From Limanda limanda (taxonomy: Eukaryota; Chordata; Actinopteri; Pleuronectiformes; Pleuronectidae): a stretch of DNA of 64,000 nt. The notes below the pieces were generated by a model, which saw only the letters and a program-made list of their open reading frames with translations, had not been told where the DNA came from and did no database searches. The translations under genes were made by a program, and so were the position numbers. Every line of letters starts with the position of its first letter. Position 1 is the first letter of the stretch. Shown in pieces: positions 1 through 10,564 of the stretch. The stretch lies in assembly GCF_963576545.1 (NCBI RefSeq), contig NC_083639.1, forward strand, positions 21,236,118 through 21,300,117. The letters are read 5' to 3'.

Positions 1-165
1 AGTAAGGTGCCTTGCTCAAGGGCACTAGACAGGGTAGGGACAACACTCTTGGATTGTTGGACAGATCAATCCAGGTTCGTCTTTTTGTTGTTTCTCCGTG
101 GAGTCGAACCAGAGACCTTTTCTGCCCATAGTCCAAGTTTCTGCCACTAGTCCACCGCCTCTCTC
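1..165 (-). repeat. tRNA-derived SINE, head end, cut by the window edge
   Basis: Read on the minus strand, this is the 5' head of a SINE. A tRNA-like segment carries a perfect pol III B box (GGTTCGACTCC, complement of 100-110). The body runs toward lower coordinates and leaves the window. The same sequence recurs at 48809-48974 with only a few differences. The tRNA origin is inferred from the B box and the preceding tRNA-like run. Confidence 0.7.
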
Positions 166-1498
166 TGCTTGTGTTGGGTCTGATGTTTTCTGCTGAGCTC
201 ACATGCAGAGAACCACTCAGACTTACAGCATTGATTCCCATGAGGTTTACCTCCTTCCTCCAAATGTAAAATCGACATAATTCCACAATTGCCCAAACTT
301 CAAAGATGACTCATCAGACCTGTTTTGTTCAGCTCACATCATGAGATATCTCTTGAGGCAACAGCTCAAATTGACCCAGTCAGTGTCCCATGATGCAGTG
401 AATGACGCTTAACTGCCACAAGCAAATGATTTTAACATATCAAAATGGAAAACAACACAACACACAGAGTCTCTTGTGTGTTGTTATGTTCATGAAGTAA
501 ATCAGTCATTGTTAGAGTCTTTGTTAATGGGTCAAGTATAACACAGTACAAATGAAAACATACTGACCCACAACATTCATAAACATAACCCAAACATAAA
601 CAAAAAACAGTTTACAAGACACTTCGATGGGTCATATGTTTATTCATGTACAGTATATGTGGACTAGAAATACAACTTATCCTATGATATTTATTGTTTA
701 AACATTATTATTCATTATCTGTTTAAACAGCAGACTCCTCATATGGATGTTCCCTGCGGAATTGTATACATCTTGTATAATGCAAAATAAGAGGAGAAAG
801 TTTTGCCAAAAACAATGTACTATCAATTTCAATTCCATATCGTGTTAAATTTAAACTCAGTTTTGTCCCTGGGTCAAGACTGAAGTCACTTTATGACGCA
901 GTTGATCAAGTTTACTCAAGACAACTGCCATACATTGGGGCTTTTGGGGGTTCTGAGGGTCCCGGGCCCTCCAGGTACCTGCCCACTCTACAAGGTTGGT
1001 GGTGCAGCCTAATTGATGCTACGTCCCTTGATTCTTTTACACTTACAGTTCAGATAAGTGAAGATGCTGTAGATGTATATCTGCTATGACTGACAGCAGT
1101 TTCCCAAGAGCCTCTGTAATGAAATGGTACGGCCTCCCTAAACAAACAATGGCTCAACTGGAGACATATTAGAGGGGATACCAAGACAATAGATGTGCAA
1201 TGAAAAATAAAGAGTTTTTTTTCATTTAAACCAATCATAATCAGATGTGACAAAAGAACAAAGTGGGTTGGAGATGTCAATGAAAAATTAAAAATGTAGG
1301 TCGCTGCACCCAGCTCGTCACCCTGGACTATAAGAGAAAGGTCTAACTGCAAAATAAGACACTGCTTAATTATCCAACAAGAGGATAATTAAGCAGTGTC
1401 CACTTCTTATAGGCAATTGTTCCCCCTTTTTCAGTGCTTCCGCAGCTTCCACGCCTCCACGAGTGTTGAGACACTGGTACAGGAAGAAAGAGAGAGAG

Positions 1499-1500
<2 letters not shown>
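166..1500. other. Non-coding stretch, no gene recognised
   Basis: AT-rich sequence with no exon-like reading frame on either strand. No recognisable element was found apart from a short inverted run around 1368-1400, where a TTAATTATCC-type motif is followed by its complement. The short frames here lack splice context and protein-like composition. Confidence 0.5.

Positions 1501-1501
<1 letters not shown>

Positions 1502-1540
<39 letters not shown>
1502..1540. repeat. (AG)n microsatellite
   Basis: Uninterrupted AG dinucleotide tract of about 20 units, seen directly. Confidence 0.95.
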
Positions 1541-1542
<2 letters not shown>

Positions 1543-2639
1543 CTGCAGCTACTTCAGAATAATATCTTGTCATTAGTGAGTCTTCCTTAAGCAGTTCTAC
1601 AATATACTGTCACTTTTATTGCTTGTGTGGATGTTTTGTACTGAGATTTTTATAAACTGTCTATGGTGCAGTGTTTTCTTCCCACCTGGTTTACATGCAA
1701 TGAAGTTTTATGGTCAATGTTTTTTCCGTAAAATGAAACTGAATTTGCTTCATTACTGTTAATGTGAGTGTCTTAGATGTATGTAGATGTTTGACTGATT
1801 TACCTAACTGCTTTTATTTTTTAAAGCATTGCATGTTGACTGTTTCCGAAGTCTGTTAATCAATCAACACAATCTTCAGACCCTTGCTCAAAATAAAAGT
1901 TCTATAATTCCACTCAAACAACATGAACGTTGTACTTATACTTTGAAGACATGTGGCCAAACGGGAAGTTATTCTATGAATGTTGTTGGCATTATGGAAA
2001 TCAGCAACCGTCAAGGGTCATTTTCTGTGTTTGTGTGTCAGTCCGATATGGTGTAATGATAATAATCCGATTATCATCATGATAGGGAATCGATTTTGCC
2101 CTGCGGTATGATCCCCAAGATATAGTTTTATCTGAGGACGCAGAATAAGACTATGGATATGTTAAACTTAGTCCATGGACTGAAGGCACTCCCTTCTCAG
2201 GGCTTTGTCTTTCAATGGAAACTATGGCTCTCAGTGAAAAAGTTCACAACACAAACACCCTTTGTTTCTAGACTCTGATATGCAGGTTAGACAAGAGCTT
2301 GTAGAGCCATCACAGTCTCTGCCCTGCTTGCCAGTGACAACAGGGAAAACACTCTGATACGGAAACTAGCGCTGGGTCAAATGATGTCAAGGTAACAGGA
2401 TGAAATGAAACATGCATGGCTGAAAAGTCTCAAGCATTGCAATCCTCTTCTCCAGATGTCTTCTGGTTCTGTTTGAATGGTGCTGTTCCACTGTTTACAG
2501 GTCATTGTTAAGTTTATTCTGGGAGTGCAGGTGCTCATTAAAGAGGATGGTTTCCATTCAGATTCAAGTGTAACTTAAGCCGTTTTTCAGTGATGTCCTT
2601 TTGGAGGAAACCCATAGAATTGGGTCTTGACTTTCTTTA

Positions 2640-3090
2640 GAAGTTTTCTTTCGCACATAAACAATGCAGCAGGAGATTCCCCGCAATGGCGCGTTCACAA
2701 CACAGAAATCTCCTTTGTTCAGGTGAGGGGTGTTGCAGCAGGCAGAGGCAGGACCTAACGTATTAATTCCACTGCAAAGATCACTTGATTTTGTTTCGGG
2801 CACATCGACACCCGCGTCAGCTACGATCAGCAAAAGCTCTCTTGACATCTCATTGTGCTTTTTCACCCTGAGACAAAGGTTTTCTTTCTGTAATTTTCTA
2901 TTTTGCATCTGTCTCTTGTTAAAAGGTTACAACACACCAACTCACTTGCAGTGAGTACTGCGGAGGACCTCTTGCTTCCTTCTCACATTGGCTCCTCCGA
3001 ACTTTCTGCACAATTTATACTCGGGGGGGCCCAGTGGGAGAAATTCAGCAGAAACTCCAGAGGCTCTCACTCGAACATTTGCGCTCACAT
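2640..3090. repeat. Dispersed repeat family, diverged copy
   Basis: Shares blocks with 28390-28630: a TTCCACTGCAAAGATCAC-like block, then a GCACATCGACACC-like block, then an AGAAACTCCAGAGG-like block, in the same order and orientation. Related blocks also occur near 38260-38320 and 58250-58460. I cannot name the family. It explains the open frames here, which are not genes. Confidence 0.5.
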
Positions 3091-3216
3091 ATAAACCTCT
3101 TTAAATTAAACCTTTTAATTTCCTCTGAAACCAACACAGGACACTTGAAGGAGAATCTTTTATTGTCCACACACAGGAAATTTGACTACTGCTTAAACCT
3201 ATCTGTAAAATAAACA

Positions 3217-3280
3217 TGCACACACACACACACAAGCCCACACAAGCCCACACATAACCACACGTATACACACACACACA
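3217..3280. repeat. Interrupted (CA)n microsatellite
   Basis: CA tracts interrupted by CAAGCCCA units, seen directly. The surrounding 3120-3340 resembles a diverged copy of the SINE body at 48630-48810: a run of TTTATTGTCC, then GGAAATTTGACTACTGC, then a GGACAGCCATG block. Confidence 0.7.
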
Positions 3281-3440
3281 CCAGCAGTACACATCTGGAG
3301 GAAGCAGGGGACAGCCATGCTACAGCCCTAGGGAGCATTATTAACGGCACATCTAATGCAGAGGGAAGACAAAGTGTTTCCCTGCCACATAACTGTCTTT
3401 CTGCCACATACATGATGAATCAAGCTAAACTACACATATA

Positions 3441-3600
3441 ATGAAGGGAGGGAGGAGGCGATGAAGGGAGGGAGGATGTGATGAAGGGAGGGAGGAGGGG
3501 ATGAAGGGAGGGAGGAGGTGATGAAGGGAGGGAGGAGGTGATGAAGGGAGGGAGGAGGTGATGAAGGGAGGGAGGAGGTGATGAAGGGAGGGAGGAGGCG
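3441..3600. repeat. 20-bp minisatellite, eight units
   Basis: Eight consecutive units of exactly 20 bp with consensus ATGAAGGGAGGGAGGAGGTG. Variation is confined to the last few positions of the unit. The strand is purine-only apart from the T's. The reverse strand gives a proline-serine repeat frame that is not a gene. Confidence 0.95.
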
Positions 3601-3799
3601 ATGATTTACTGTTTTACTATTTAGATTGAAAAGTACAAGTGTCATTATGCAATAAGTAAGGGAAAACAGGACTAAGTCAAAACACACTCATACACAGTCC
3701 TTGTTTATAGTGCCTGTTTATATTGAACAACATGACACAAACATCTGGGGTTTGACATTTCAAAATTGTTTGCTTTTGTCTCACTTTAGGTTTTATCAT

Positions 3800-3842
3800 T
3801 GAACACATACACACACACACACACATAAACACACACGCACAC
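3800..3842. repeat. (CA)n microsatellite
   Basis: ACACAC-rich tract with single-base interruptions, seen directly. Confidence 0.85.
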
Positions 3843-4571
3843 CTGCACCTCGCTCCCCCCCACATTTGTGTCTTCTCTGTGGAATTTTTGTACCAGCAGT
3901 GTCTTTATAAAAGTCATGCAAAATACACAACCCACATTTAGGATCATTTTAGCCACAATACTGGTTGCAGAGACGCAGGTGAACCACATGAGAAAGACGC
4001 TGAAAATAATCTTAACGTTTAATGGGTCCAGCTCCAGTAGGCCCATTACCAGTTTCCCTCTCTAGGGTAACCTAAAGAAATGCTTAATGAACACCATTTA
4101 TCTATCTAATTCCAGAACTCTGTCTGTCTGTATGTGACTCGCATATCTCAAGCTACCTTCAACTAATCGGCTTCACACTTGGACCAGAGGAAGTGCAGTG
4201 TCCAATTTGGTCGAAATTGGATACATGGTACATTCAATATTGATTAAATACATATAAACAGGCAGCTAGCATTCGATAGCGGTGGCAGCTGGGATTCATA
4301 AACGTAAGTTACCATGTCGATCCTGACAACAGCAGGTCTTTACCGGGGCTCATGAACTTCAGGTCACTTTAACACATTTTAGAAAGACAGCTGCATTCAG
4401 AATAACCACAGACCAAGAAAAAAGCCCATTCCAAACACGATTATTTGTCTTTCTATGCTAGAAATATGCTGAGAATCTTCTCCATTTTGAAATCACTTCC
4501 TGACAAGGTATTTCAAAAACATGATGTGATCAAATAAAAAAACTTCTATAAGAGTGAAGTCAGACATTCAC

Positions 4572-4883
4572 CTTGGCATGTTCATGCCTCATATGAGCCA
4601 CAAAGACCTCCCTGGAACTGAAGAGGGTACTGCAGTCCCCACATCTGTATCTTAAGCTTGGAGGGCTCTTGAGACCTGCTGAGGATTTACTGTTGCTTTT
4701 CTTTTGTGGCAAACTTGAAGGTTTCTTTTCTCCCTTGTCTTGACGATTAACATTTCCTCCATCTTTTTTGTTGTTATTGCTGGTGTTAGTGCTGTTATTA
4801 GAATTTGTGGGCTTGATGCTGAGAGGAAGGTTGATGACCAAGTTTGGTGGACCCTCGATGGTCTTCAGGGTTCCATGAATGGC
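4572..4883 (-). CDS. znf532: Zinc-finger protein (ZNF532/592/687 family), internal exon C
   Basis: This 312-nt exon is 104 codons in phase 0 at both ends, with a CAG acceptor at 4884-4885 and a GTGAAT donor just below 4572. It encodes the stretch after the finger of exon B (AIHGTLKTIEGPPNL), which I recognise as conserved in ZNF532. A low-complexity Ser/Asn/Lys linker follows, then one C2H2 finger that starts YRCGDC and ends with paired histidines (AHMRHEH). The exon expected next in the family begins with the KKHPCRQC finger. It is not downstream but at 17099-17211, where its phase fits exactly. The protein is presumed nuclear and DNA-binding. ZNF592 is the main alternative paralogue; the oacyl neighbour favours znf532. 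Confidence 0.8.
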
Positions 4884-5039
4884 CTGGATGAATGATCCAC
4901 ACATGCAGATTTAATCATATTTCTGAATTTATATCATTAAGACTGGTATGCAAAACATTTCTAGAGAATTTAAATAGAAATCGTTTAATTTTGCATGATG
5001 TTTTGTTGCAGACTTAATGATGATGTTCTTCAATCCTAC

Positions 5040-5202
5040 TTTGATATGGTCCAACATGAGCTGTTTCTGTGCGTAGTGCAAGGAGCAGTCGGGGCATTTG
5101 AACACTGAGACTTTGGGATTGACAACATGCTGGTCGAAGTGTGCGCAGAGCAGGGACTGCTGAGTGAACACACTGTCACACATGGAGCACTTGTAGATCA
5201 AC
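5040..5202 (-). CDS. znf532: Zinc-finger protein (ZNF532/592/687 family), internal exon B
   Basis: This 163-nt exon has a TTTTTCAG acceptor and an AAA|GTAGG donor. It completes a lysine codon begun in exon A. It encodes a C2H2 finger ([10 protein letters not shown]... with histidines in AHFDQH) and the start of a second ([12 protein letters not shown]...DHIK), whose last histidine comes from exon C. The [12 protein letters not shown] segment matches my memory of ZNF532 closely. Splicing A-B-C keeps the frame open throughout. The B-C intron is only 156 nt. The A-B intron holds a transposon-like insertion and a local duplication. Confidence 0.82.
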
Positions 5203-5342
5203 CTGAAAAATACACACAAAAGTGTAATATGAATTGACTGCACGACGTTACAATACTCAATTGGTACATACATACTGAAAGAAGTGTTAAGCGAATCCCA
5301 GCTGTTACTTGAGTTGTGTTCTTAAGAAAACATGTTAAGCTC

Positions 5343-7000
5343 CGGTTAAGCCACCATGTCTAAAGGCCAATTTATGCCTCTCCGTTTTTTCTATTACGGA
5401 CAGATAAGACCACCCTATCCGTCGTGAAACGCCCTCTCCGAGTGCTTCGGACAGCTTTTCGTACACGTCTGATTTTTCTAACTATCCGTCTTCATGTTTG
5501 AGACCCGACGGACCGCTCTTGGCTGTGATTGGTCCGCGAACGACATCATTTCCGTATGACGTCATTTCCGTATTTCCGGACCTCAAACTTCCTGTTTACT
5601 TGTAGCCACAAACACAAACACAACCACAGATATGAACACAACTATGATTCTACGATTAATGTGACGTGTGTGTTAAGCCAGCGGAGTTGTCCGGCTGACG
5701 GTGGCTCGTTCGAGCACTGAGGGCATGTGTGCACGGTCACATACGGTTATAACGAGCTTTCAAAACGGCGCTAGCAGGCTAGGCTAGCGGGCTAGGCTAG
5801 CCACCATGCTAACTGCGGTGGTAACAGTGCAAGAACCCGCCGTCACGACTTTAATTCCACTTCTATCATGACACTGTTTCTATAATACCGTCAGGTTAGA
5901 AGCAAACACTGGATAGTAGTTGTTAGTGCCGGGAGTCCCTGCTGACTGTGTGTGGAAGCTGGGGGGGAGCTAGCTCCGGTTAGCTTCTAGCTACATGTAG
6001 CCTCAAGCAGATTCAAGCTGTGGAATCAGCAACACAGTTCGGAAACAAGACCGGGGAATCGCTGCGCTAAGAAACGATGACATCAGCATCTTGACCCGCT
6101 GGGTGTCACTTTATTTAGTTCTGTTAGTTGCCATGGTTCAGTGTGTGGGACGCAAGCTAACATGTCAACGGAGACACGTGGACTTCTTCTTCCCAAATGG
6201 GGTAGGCTTCTCTGAGCTCGTCTTCCGTTGCGCCACCTATGGGTTTGGCGGGGAATTGTTTTTAGACGGATAGTCGTCGGAGAAGTAAAAATCAAAAAGA
6301 CTCTTTGTCCCCCGCTGAGACCTGTCCGAGAAACGGATACGTAGAAGTATATAAGAGCCTTAACTCCAACAAATCCTGCTACTGACGAAGCAGCGATGAA
6401 GGTTTTCCTGAGAGAAAGGAATTGGACATGGGTGTTGGGTTACAGGGAAATGTGTCAGTGTGGAAGGAAGAGCGATGATGTGACGTTGGAATAAAAGGGT
6501 TCGTCTGTTGTTATTATTATTATTAGGAAACTGAAATAAGTGTTTAGAGTCCCAGCTGTTGATGAGTGTTTTGTTTCACATAAAGACATTAAACCTTCAG
6601 CTGCAACTTATGTTTTAAAGAAACTTTTGATAATAAAATTATGTCAGATCAGGATATGAAAATATAATTTAATGTATTGAAATATACAGTTCAGCTCAGT
6701 GTAAATGGTTTAAATTCAGATGGTAATGCAGCTTTAGGCTTGAGGCACAACAAGAGCTGAAACCACACAGAGAACCTGCTCCTTAACACCTGAATGATCA
6801 GTAGTGCTGATGAGGGATAGTGTCAGTGAAAGGTTGCCATATGGAATAAAACAAACTCAGGTTAAGCCGCCATGTCTTACACCCACAAATCCTGCAACTG
6901 ATGACTCAGCGAGGACGATTGTCCTTAGAAAAATGAATTGGACATGGGTATCGGGTCAAAGAGAAGTCAAAGGAAATGTGTCGATGTGAGGTTGGAATCT
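5343..7000. repeat. Local direct duplication (~145 bp), first copy split by an insertion
   Basis: The left piece 5343-5360 (GGTTAAGCCACCATGTC) and the right piece 6361-6480 (CCAACAAATCCTGCTACTGA...) together match the uninterrupted copy at 6860-7000 (GGTTAAGCCGCCATGTC then CCCACAAATCCTGCAACTGA...). The second copy is therefore a paralogous empty site for the element at 5364-6360. The duplicated sequence itself is not recognised. It lies in the A-B intron of the zinc-finger gene. Confidence 0.65.
5364..6360. mobile_element. Non-autonomous DNA transposon, possibly PIF/Harbinger-like
   Basis: A 997-bp insertion flanked by the trinucleotide TAA on both sides (5361-5363 and 6361-6363). The ends are weakly inverted (AGGCCAATTTATGC versus AGGCTCTTATATAC read from the other end). 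A TAA target duplication is typical of PIF/Harbinger elements, but the inverted ends are poor, so the superfamily is tentative. That it is an insertion is better supported, because an empty-site copy lies at 6860. The interior is CpG-rich and has GCTAGC-type short repeats at 5770-5805. No transposase frame is visible. Confidence 0.55.
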
Positions 7001-7189
7001 TCTTGAGTAAAGAGCTTTTGAATTATCTGTGATTGAGCATTGAATTTAGCATTGAAATTCAAGTTTTTGTACTTCAGAAGGCATAAAAGTTTCCGTAGCC
7101 TTTACTGAATTCTGTATTCAATGTTGCATAAAATTGAAACAGATTGCGTTGAGAACTTTTTATATATCACAAATTTTGCAAAGACCTAC

Positions 7190-7360
7190 TTGGGCTCTCC
7201 AGCCTTCACTCCTGGATGCTGTATATGTGCATGGGAATGTGTGCCAGGCGCAGTCTTGAAGGCCATGGGGCAGAGAGCACATTTGTAGAAGGTCTCACAG
7301 TGAGCGCTCTGGATGTGGGACTTCAGCGTTGCAACATTGGCGAAGACCACATGATGGCAG
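7190..7360 (-). CDS. znf532: Zinc-finger protein (ZNF532/592/687 family), internal exon A
   Basis: This 171-nt exon has a CTCCAG acceptor at 7361-7362 and an AA|GTAGGT donor. It holds the end of one finger (HHVV...LKSHIQSAH) and a complete C2H2 finger, [11 protein letters not shown]...THSHAHIQH. The tail GVKAGEPK leads into exon B. In the family this lies in the central finger cluster. The large 5' exon coding for most of the N-terminus (several hundred residues) should lie upstream, at higher coordinates on this strand. It is nowhere in the window; oacyl occupies that position instead. Confidence 0.8.
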
Positions 7361-7362
7361 CT

Positions 7363-8402
7363 GGAGGGAGACAGGGGGGAAAAGGGAGAAAAGGTAACAG
7401 TCACACAGACTTGAACGTTAATTCAATTTAATTCAAATGATCAAATGATCTTTTTAAAATCTGTTTGATGTATTGTCATTTAGCTTGGCTTAGCTTAGCA
7501 GATGAAACAAGGTTAAAAGGTCACAAATAAAATCTGCGTCTCAAAAAGAAAACACTAATGAAGCTCAGCATAATGTCTATCAGGAACGTCATCTTTCTCA
7601 TTTATTCACAGTTCTCTGTTTTTCTAATCAGCTGATTGTGGGTATTGTTTCAGTAATCCAATCAGATTTCTCTATGATCTCAATCAGCCGATCAAACTTC
7701 GAATCTGCTCTCTTCTCATTTCAATGATTCCCTATGACCCTGCTAACCCAAACCCCCATTTCGATCCGTTTTTCATATCCAGAGCCTTGGTTGAGCCTAG
7801 CGGAGTCTCAACTTCATGGGGTACAAAAGTCTCTCATTAATAAATATGGCATTCTATGCCAAGCCTGAACAGCTCTATGTGTCAATATTTTCTCAGTAAT
7901 TTTTTTTTTTTCAGGCAAAACGCACGCAACGCTTCAAAATGCATGTGCTCTGGGACGCCCAGTACTGCTTTGCAGTCCTAGAAATTTTAGAAATTGTATT
8001 TTATAGTTGGTACTTTGCAGGGTTGAGTAATTCTGGTTTTAATTATTGTTTTTATTAATGTTATTAGTTGACTTTACATGATTTTTTGAAAGTATTCCTT
8101 TTCGATTCACATTCGTTTTCCCTTTCCTGCTTCGTGTCAACATCTGCACATAAACACATAGCTCGAAGCAGCAAGTGGTTAACTTTTCTTAAAGAAAATA
8201 TTGGAAGTATTTGGTTTAAAAAAAAACTGTTGGTAAATAGACTATCATTGGTTGGCCGTGTCTGCTTAATCTTACACGTCCACGTAAACAAAATAAACAG
8301 ATTTAAAACAAGTCGAGATGAAAAAACACACAACACAACCAATTATATAAGCAAACGCAAAAACAACTTTCAGCCAACACAACCAAAAACAAACACTGTG
8401 TC
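7363..8402. other. Non-coding stretch between exon A and the 8.4-kb repeat
   Basis: No gene recognised on either strand. The sequence is AT-rich with a poly-T run near 7901-7913. Frames in this stretch show no splice context and unlike-protein composition. Confidence 0.45.
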
Positions 8403-8850
8403 GTGGACTACTGCATATTCGCGCACACAATTCACGTTTTTCAATGGACCTCACCAAATGGAACCCAGGGTAATCAGGCCCAGTTTTCCAGTCACTATAA
8501 TGCCAATATAATTTTTGCAAAGGTATTATATATCTATATATTGCCAATTCCAATCCTCAGTCGCCCTTTGTGCTGACTCAACACAACTTAGAAGCTGTTG
8601 AGTCTTTATATATATATTGTACAAACTGGCTAATGTGCACTTTGCCGTACCTACAGGCAAGATACCCTAGAGGTGTATTGTCACCCTACTGGAAACAAAT
8701 GCAAACACAACTCCAGGCCCCTTCAGTAAAGATAGTCTAATGATAAATAAACAGGCTTACATGTAGATGTGTGGACAAGCTGGCGGGCAGGTTTACAGGC
8801 AGGTAAACATCCAGGCAGTTACAAAATACAGCTAATAGACACAAAAGGTT
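8403..8850. repeat. Dispersed copy of part of the 1.46-kb tandem unit
   Basis: Aligns in the same orientation with 18978-19452 and the matching part of the second unit. It starts at GTGGACTACTGCATATTC and ends at CACAAAAGGTT. It differs by scattered substitutions and lacks about 26 bp after GCTAATGTG. This shows the tandem unit contains an older dispersed repeat. One copy lies on each side of the oacyl/zinc-finger junctions. Confidence 0.85.
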
Positions 8851-9771
8851 CATAAACCGACAAACGGACGAGGAGCTGCTGACAAAGGCAGCTGTAAATA
8901 CAGTTTTTTGTATATTTTTTGTGCAAGAATTAAAATTAAATATGAATTTCAAAGTTTAAATCTTTAATGCTTTGCAAGTAATGTCACATTTGTAAATGTT
9001 TTATGAGTCACTATATACACAGTTAAAAACAGAGACAACGTTCATTTTTATGATTGGAAAAAAAATTTAATATGTTTTATTTAAAATACACCTGATACAC
9101 CTGTAACACCTCTAACTGCACTGGCAAAGCAACAATGCAACTGTATGAGGCCCAAACTGTTCTTTGAAAAAGTATTAATTATGAATTTGCTCACCTTGAA
9201 ATGACCTTGCTCATCTCCTGATGACATAAGCAGCGGGCTAGTTTCCAATCATTTAAATGGTGCGATGTTTTTAAATTGCAAAAGCATGAAACATTACTGC
9301 TTTTACTTGCTAAGCTAAAATAAACTAAGCTATGGTAACCAGCTGCCGGACTACTTGATCTATAGCACGTTGTGACCCGTAGGTTGTCAATGATCTTTGC
9401 CAGGCCTTTCCAAATCTTCATCTCTGACAATCAATACTTTTGATTGGATCTAACTTGACTCATATTGCACGTACTGCACATTTTGTCCACGTAAACCGCT
9501 TCCTAAAGGTTGTATCGTAATAACAGCAAGGGGCAGTTTTGTAACCAAGTGCGAGCTATAACATCATTGTTCCTGTGACAGGTGAGATGGAACAGAGACT
9601 TTAACGGCTAAAATCAACACTTTGTAAATAGTAGTTTAACAAAAGAGACTTGGCCTTGCGTAAAACAGCAATGCTCCAAGTTTAAAATGGTAGAGAGAGA
9701 AAATAGACTGTTTCTAGCTACTGCTCATCTGAGAGCTCCACCTGCTTTCGCAAAAACAACATGTGAAGTAA

Positions 9772-9985
9772 TCAATCAATCAATCAAATTTTATTTGTAT
9801 AGCCCATTTTCACTAATCACAATTTGTCTCATAGGGCTTTAACAAGGTGTGACATCCTCTGCCCTTAACCCTCAACAAGAGTAAGGAAAAACTACTAAAA
9901 ACCCTTTTAACAGGGTAAAAAGAACAAAGAACCCTTAGAGAGAGCCACATGTGAGGGATCCCTCCCCCAGGACGGACAGAAGTGC
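9772..9985. repeat. Dispersed repeat (TTTTATTTGTATAGCCC family)
   Basis: Begins with repeated AATC units followed by AAATTTTATTTGTATAGCCC. It shares about 200 bp of collinear sequence with 56627-56830, including CCTTAACC.TCAACGAGAG-like, GGAAAAACTAC and TCACATGTGAGG blocks. A shorter relic lies at 53190-53290. I recognise it as common in fish genomes but cannot assign the class. Confidence 0.7.
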
Positions 9986-10292
9986 ACTAGATGCCACGTG
10001 TAATGGAGAACATCACCAAGATAAGGATGTTTTCCGTGCTGATTAGAGTAAACAGTTTGTAGCATAATGGAAGTTTCGTGAATTGATGGATTACTGTCAG
10101 TAATGGTCGAGTATCTGAGAAGAAATATTGGATATCAAGCAGTCTTGTTGTAATCATAGTCCTCGGGCAGCAGCCACCGAGTTCATTAACCACCATCACC
10201 ACCAAGAAACAATTGTTATGGTGAGAAATCAATGATGAGCTTTATGAATTAACACACACACTCTTTAAAATTACAATGAATTGGTTGTATGT

Positions 10293-10298
10293 TTTATT
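10293..10298 (-). terminator. Candidate poly(A) signal of oacyl
   Basis: AATAAA on the minus strand, about 270 nt beyond the oacyl stop codon. It is the first canonical signal I see there. Confidence 0.5.
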
Positions 10299-10564
10299 GA
10301 CAACTAAAATCTATTTTCAATATATTTAAACATATATCATTCTGAAGGTTGGTGCAAATGTTGATTTTAGTGCAATCAATCACAAGCTCACCTTGTTTTG
10401 GGGACATTTCCTTTTTCTATATAAAACACGTGCCTTAAGTTTATTAACCGGGAAGCATATATCCACAGGGAAACTGGCACAGCTCATAAGGCACAAACAA
10501 ACAGAGTATAGAAATGGAGGTATAACGACTGGATGAAGGTTCTCTATTGTGTTCTGACTATCAT

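Noticed and set aside
3430..3687. Pro/Ser repeat frame
   Set aside because: Translation of the 20-bp minisatellite.
8068..8511. 147-codon plus-strand frame
   Set aside because: It overlaps the dispersed repeat at 8403 and has a frame of equal quality on the other strand; no motif.
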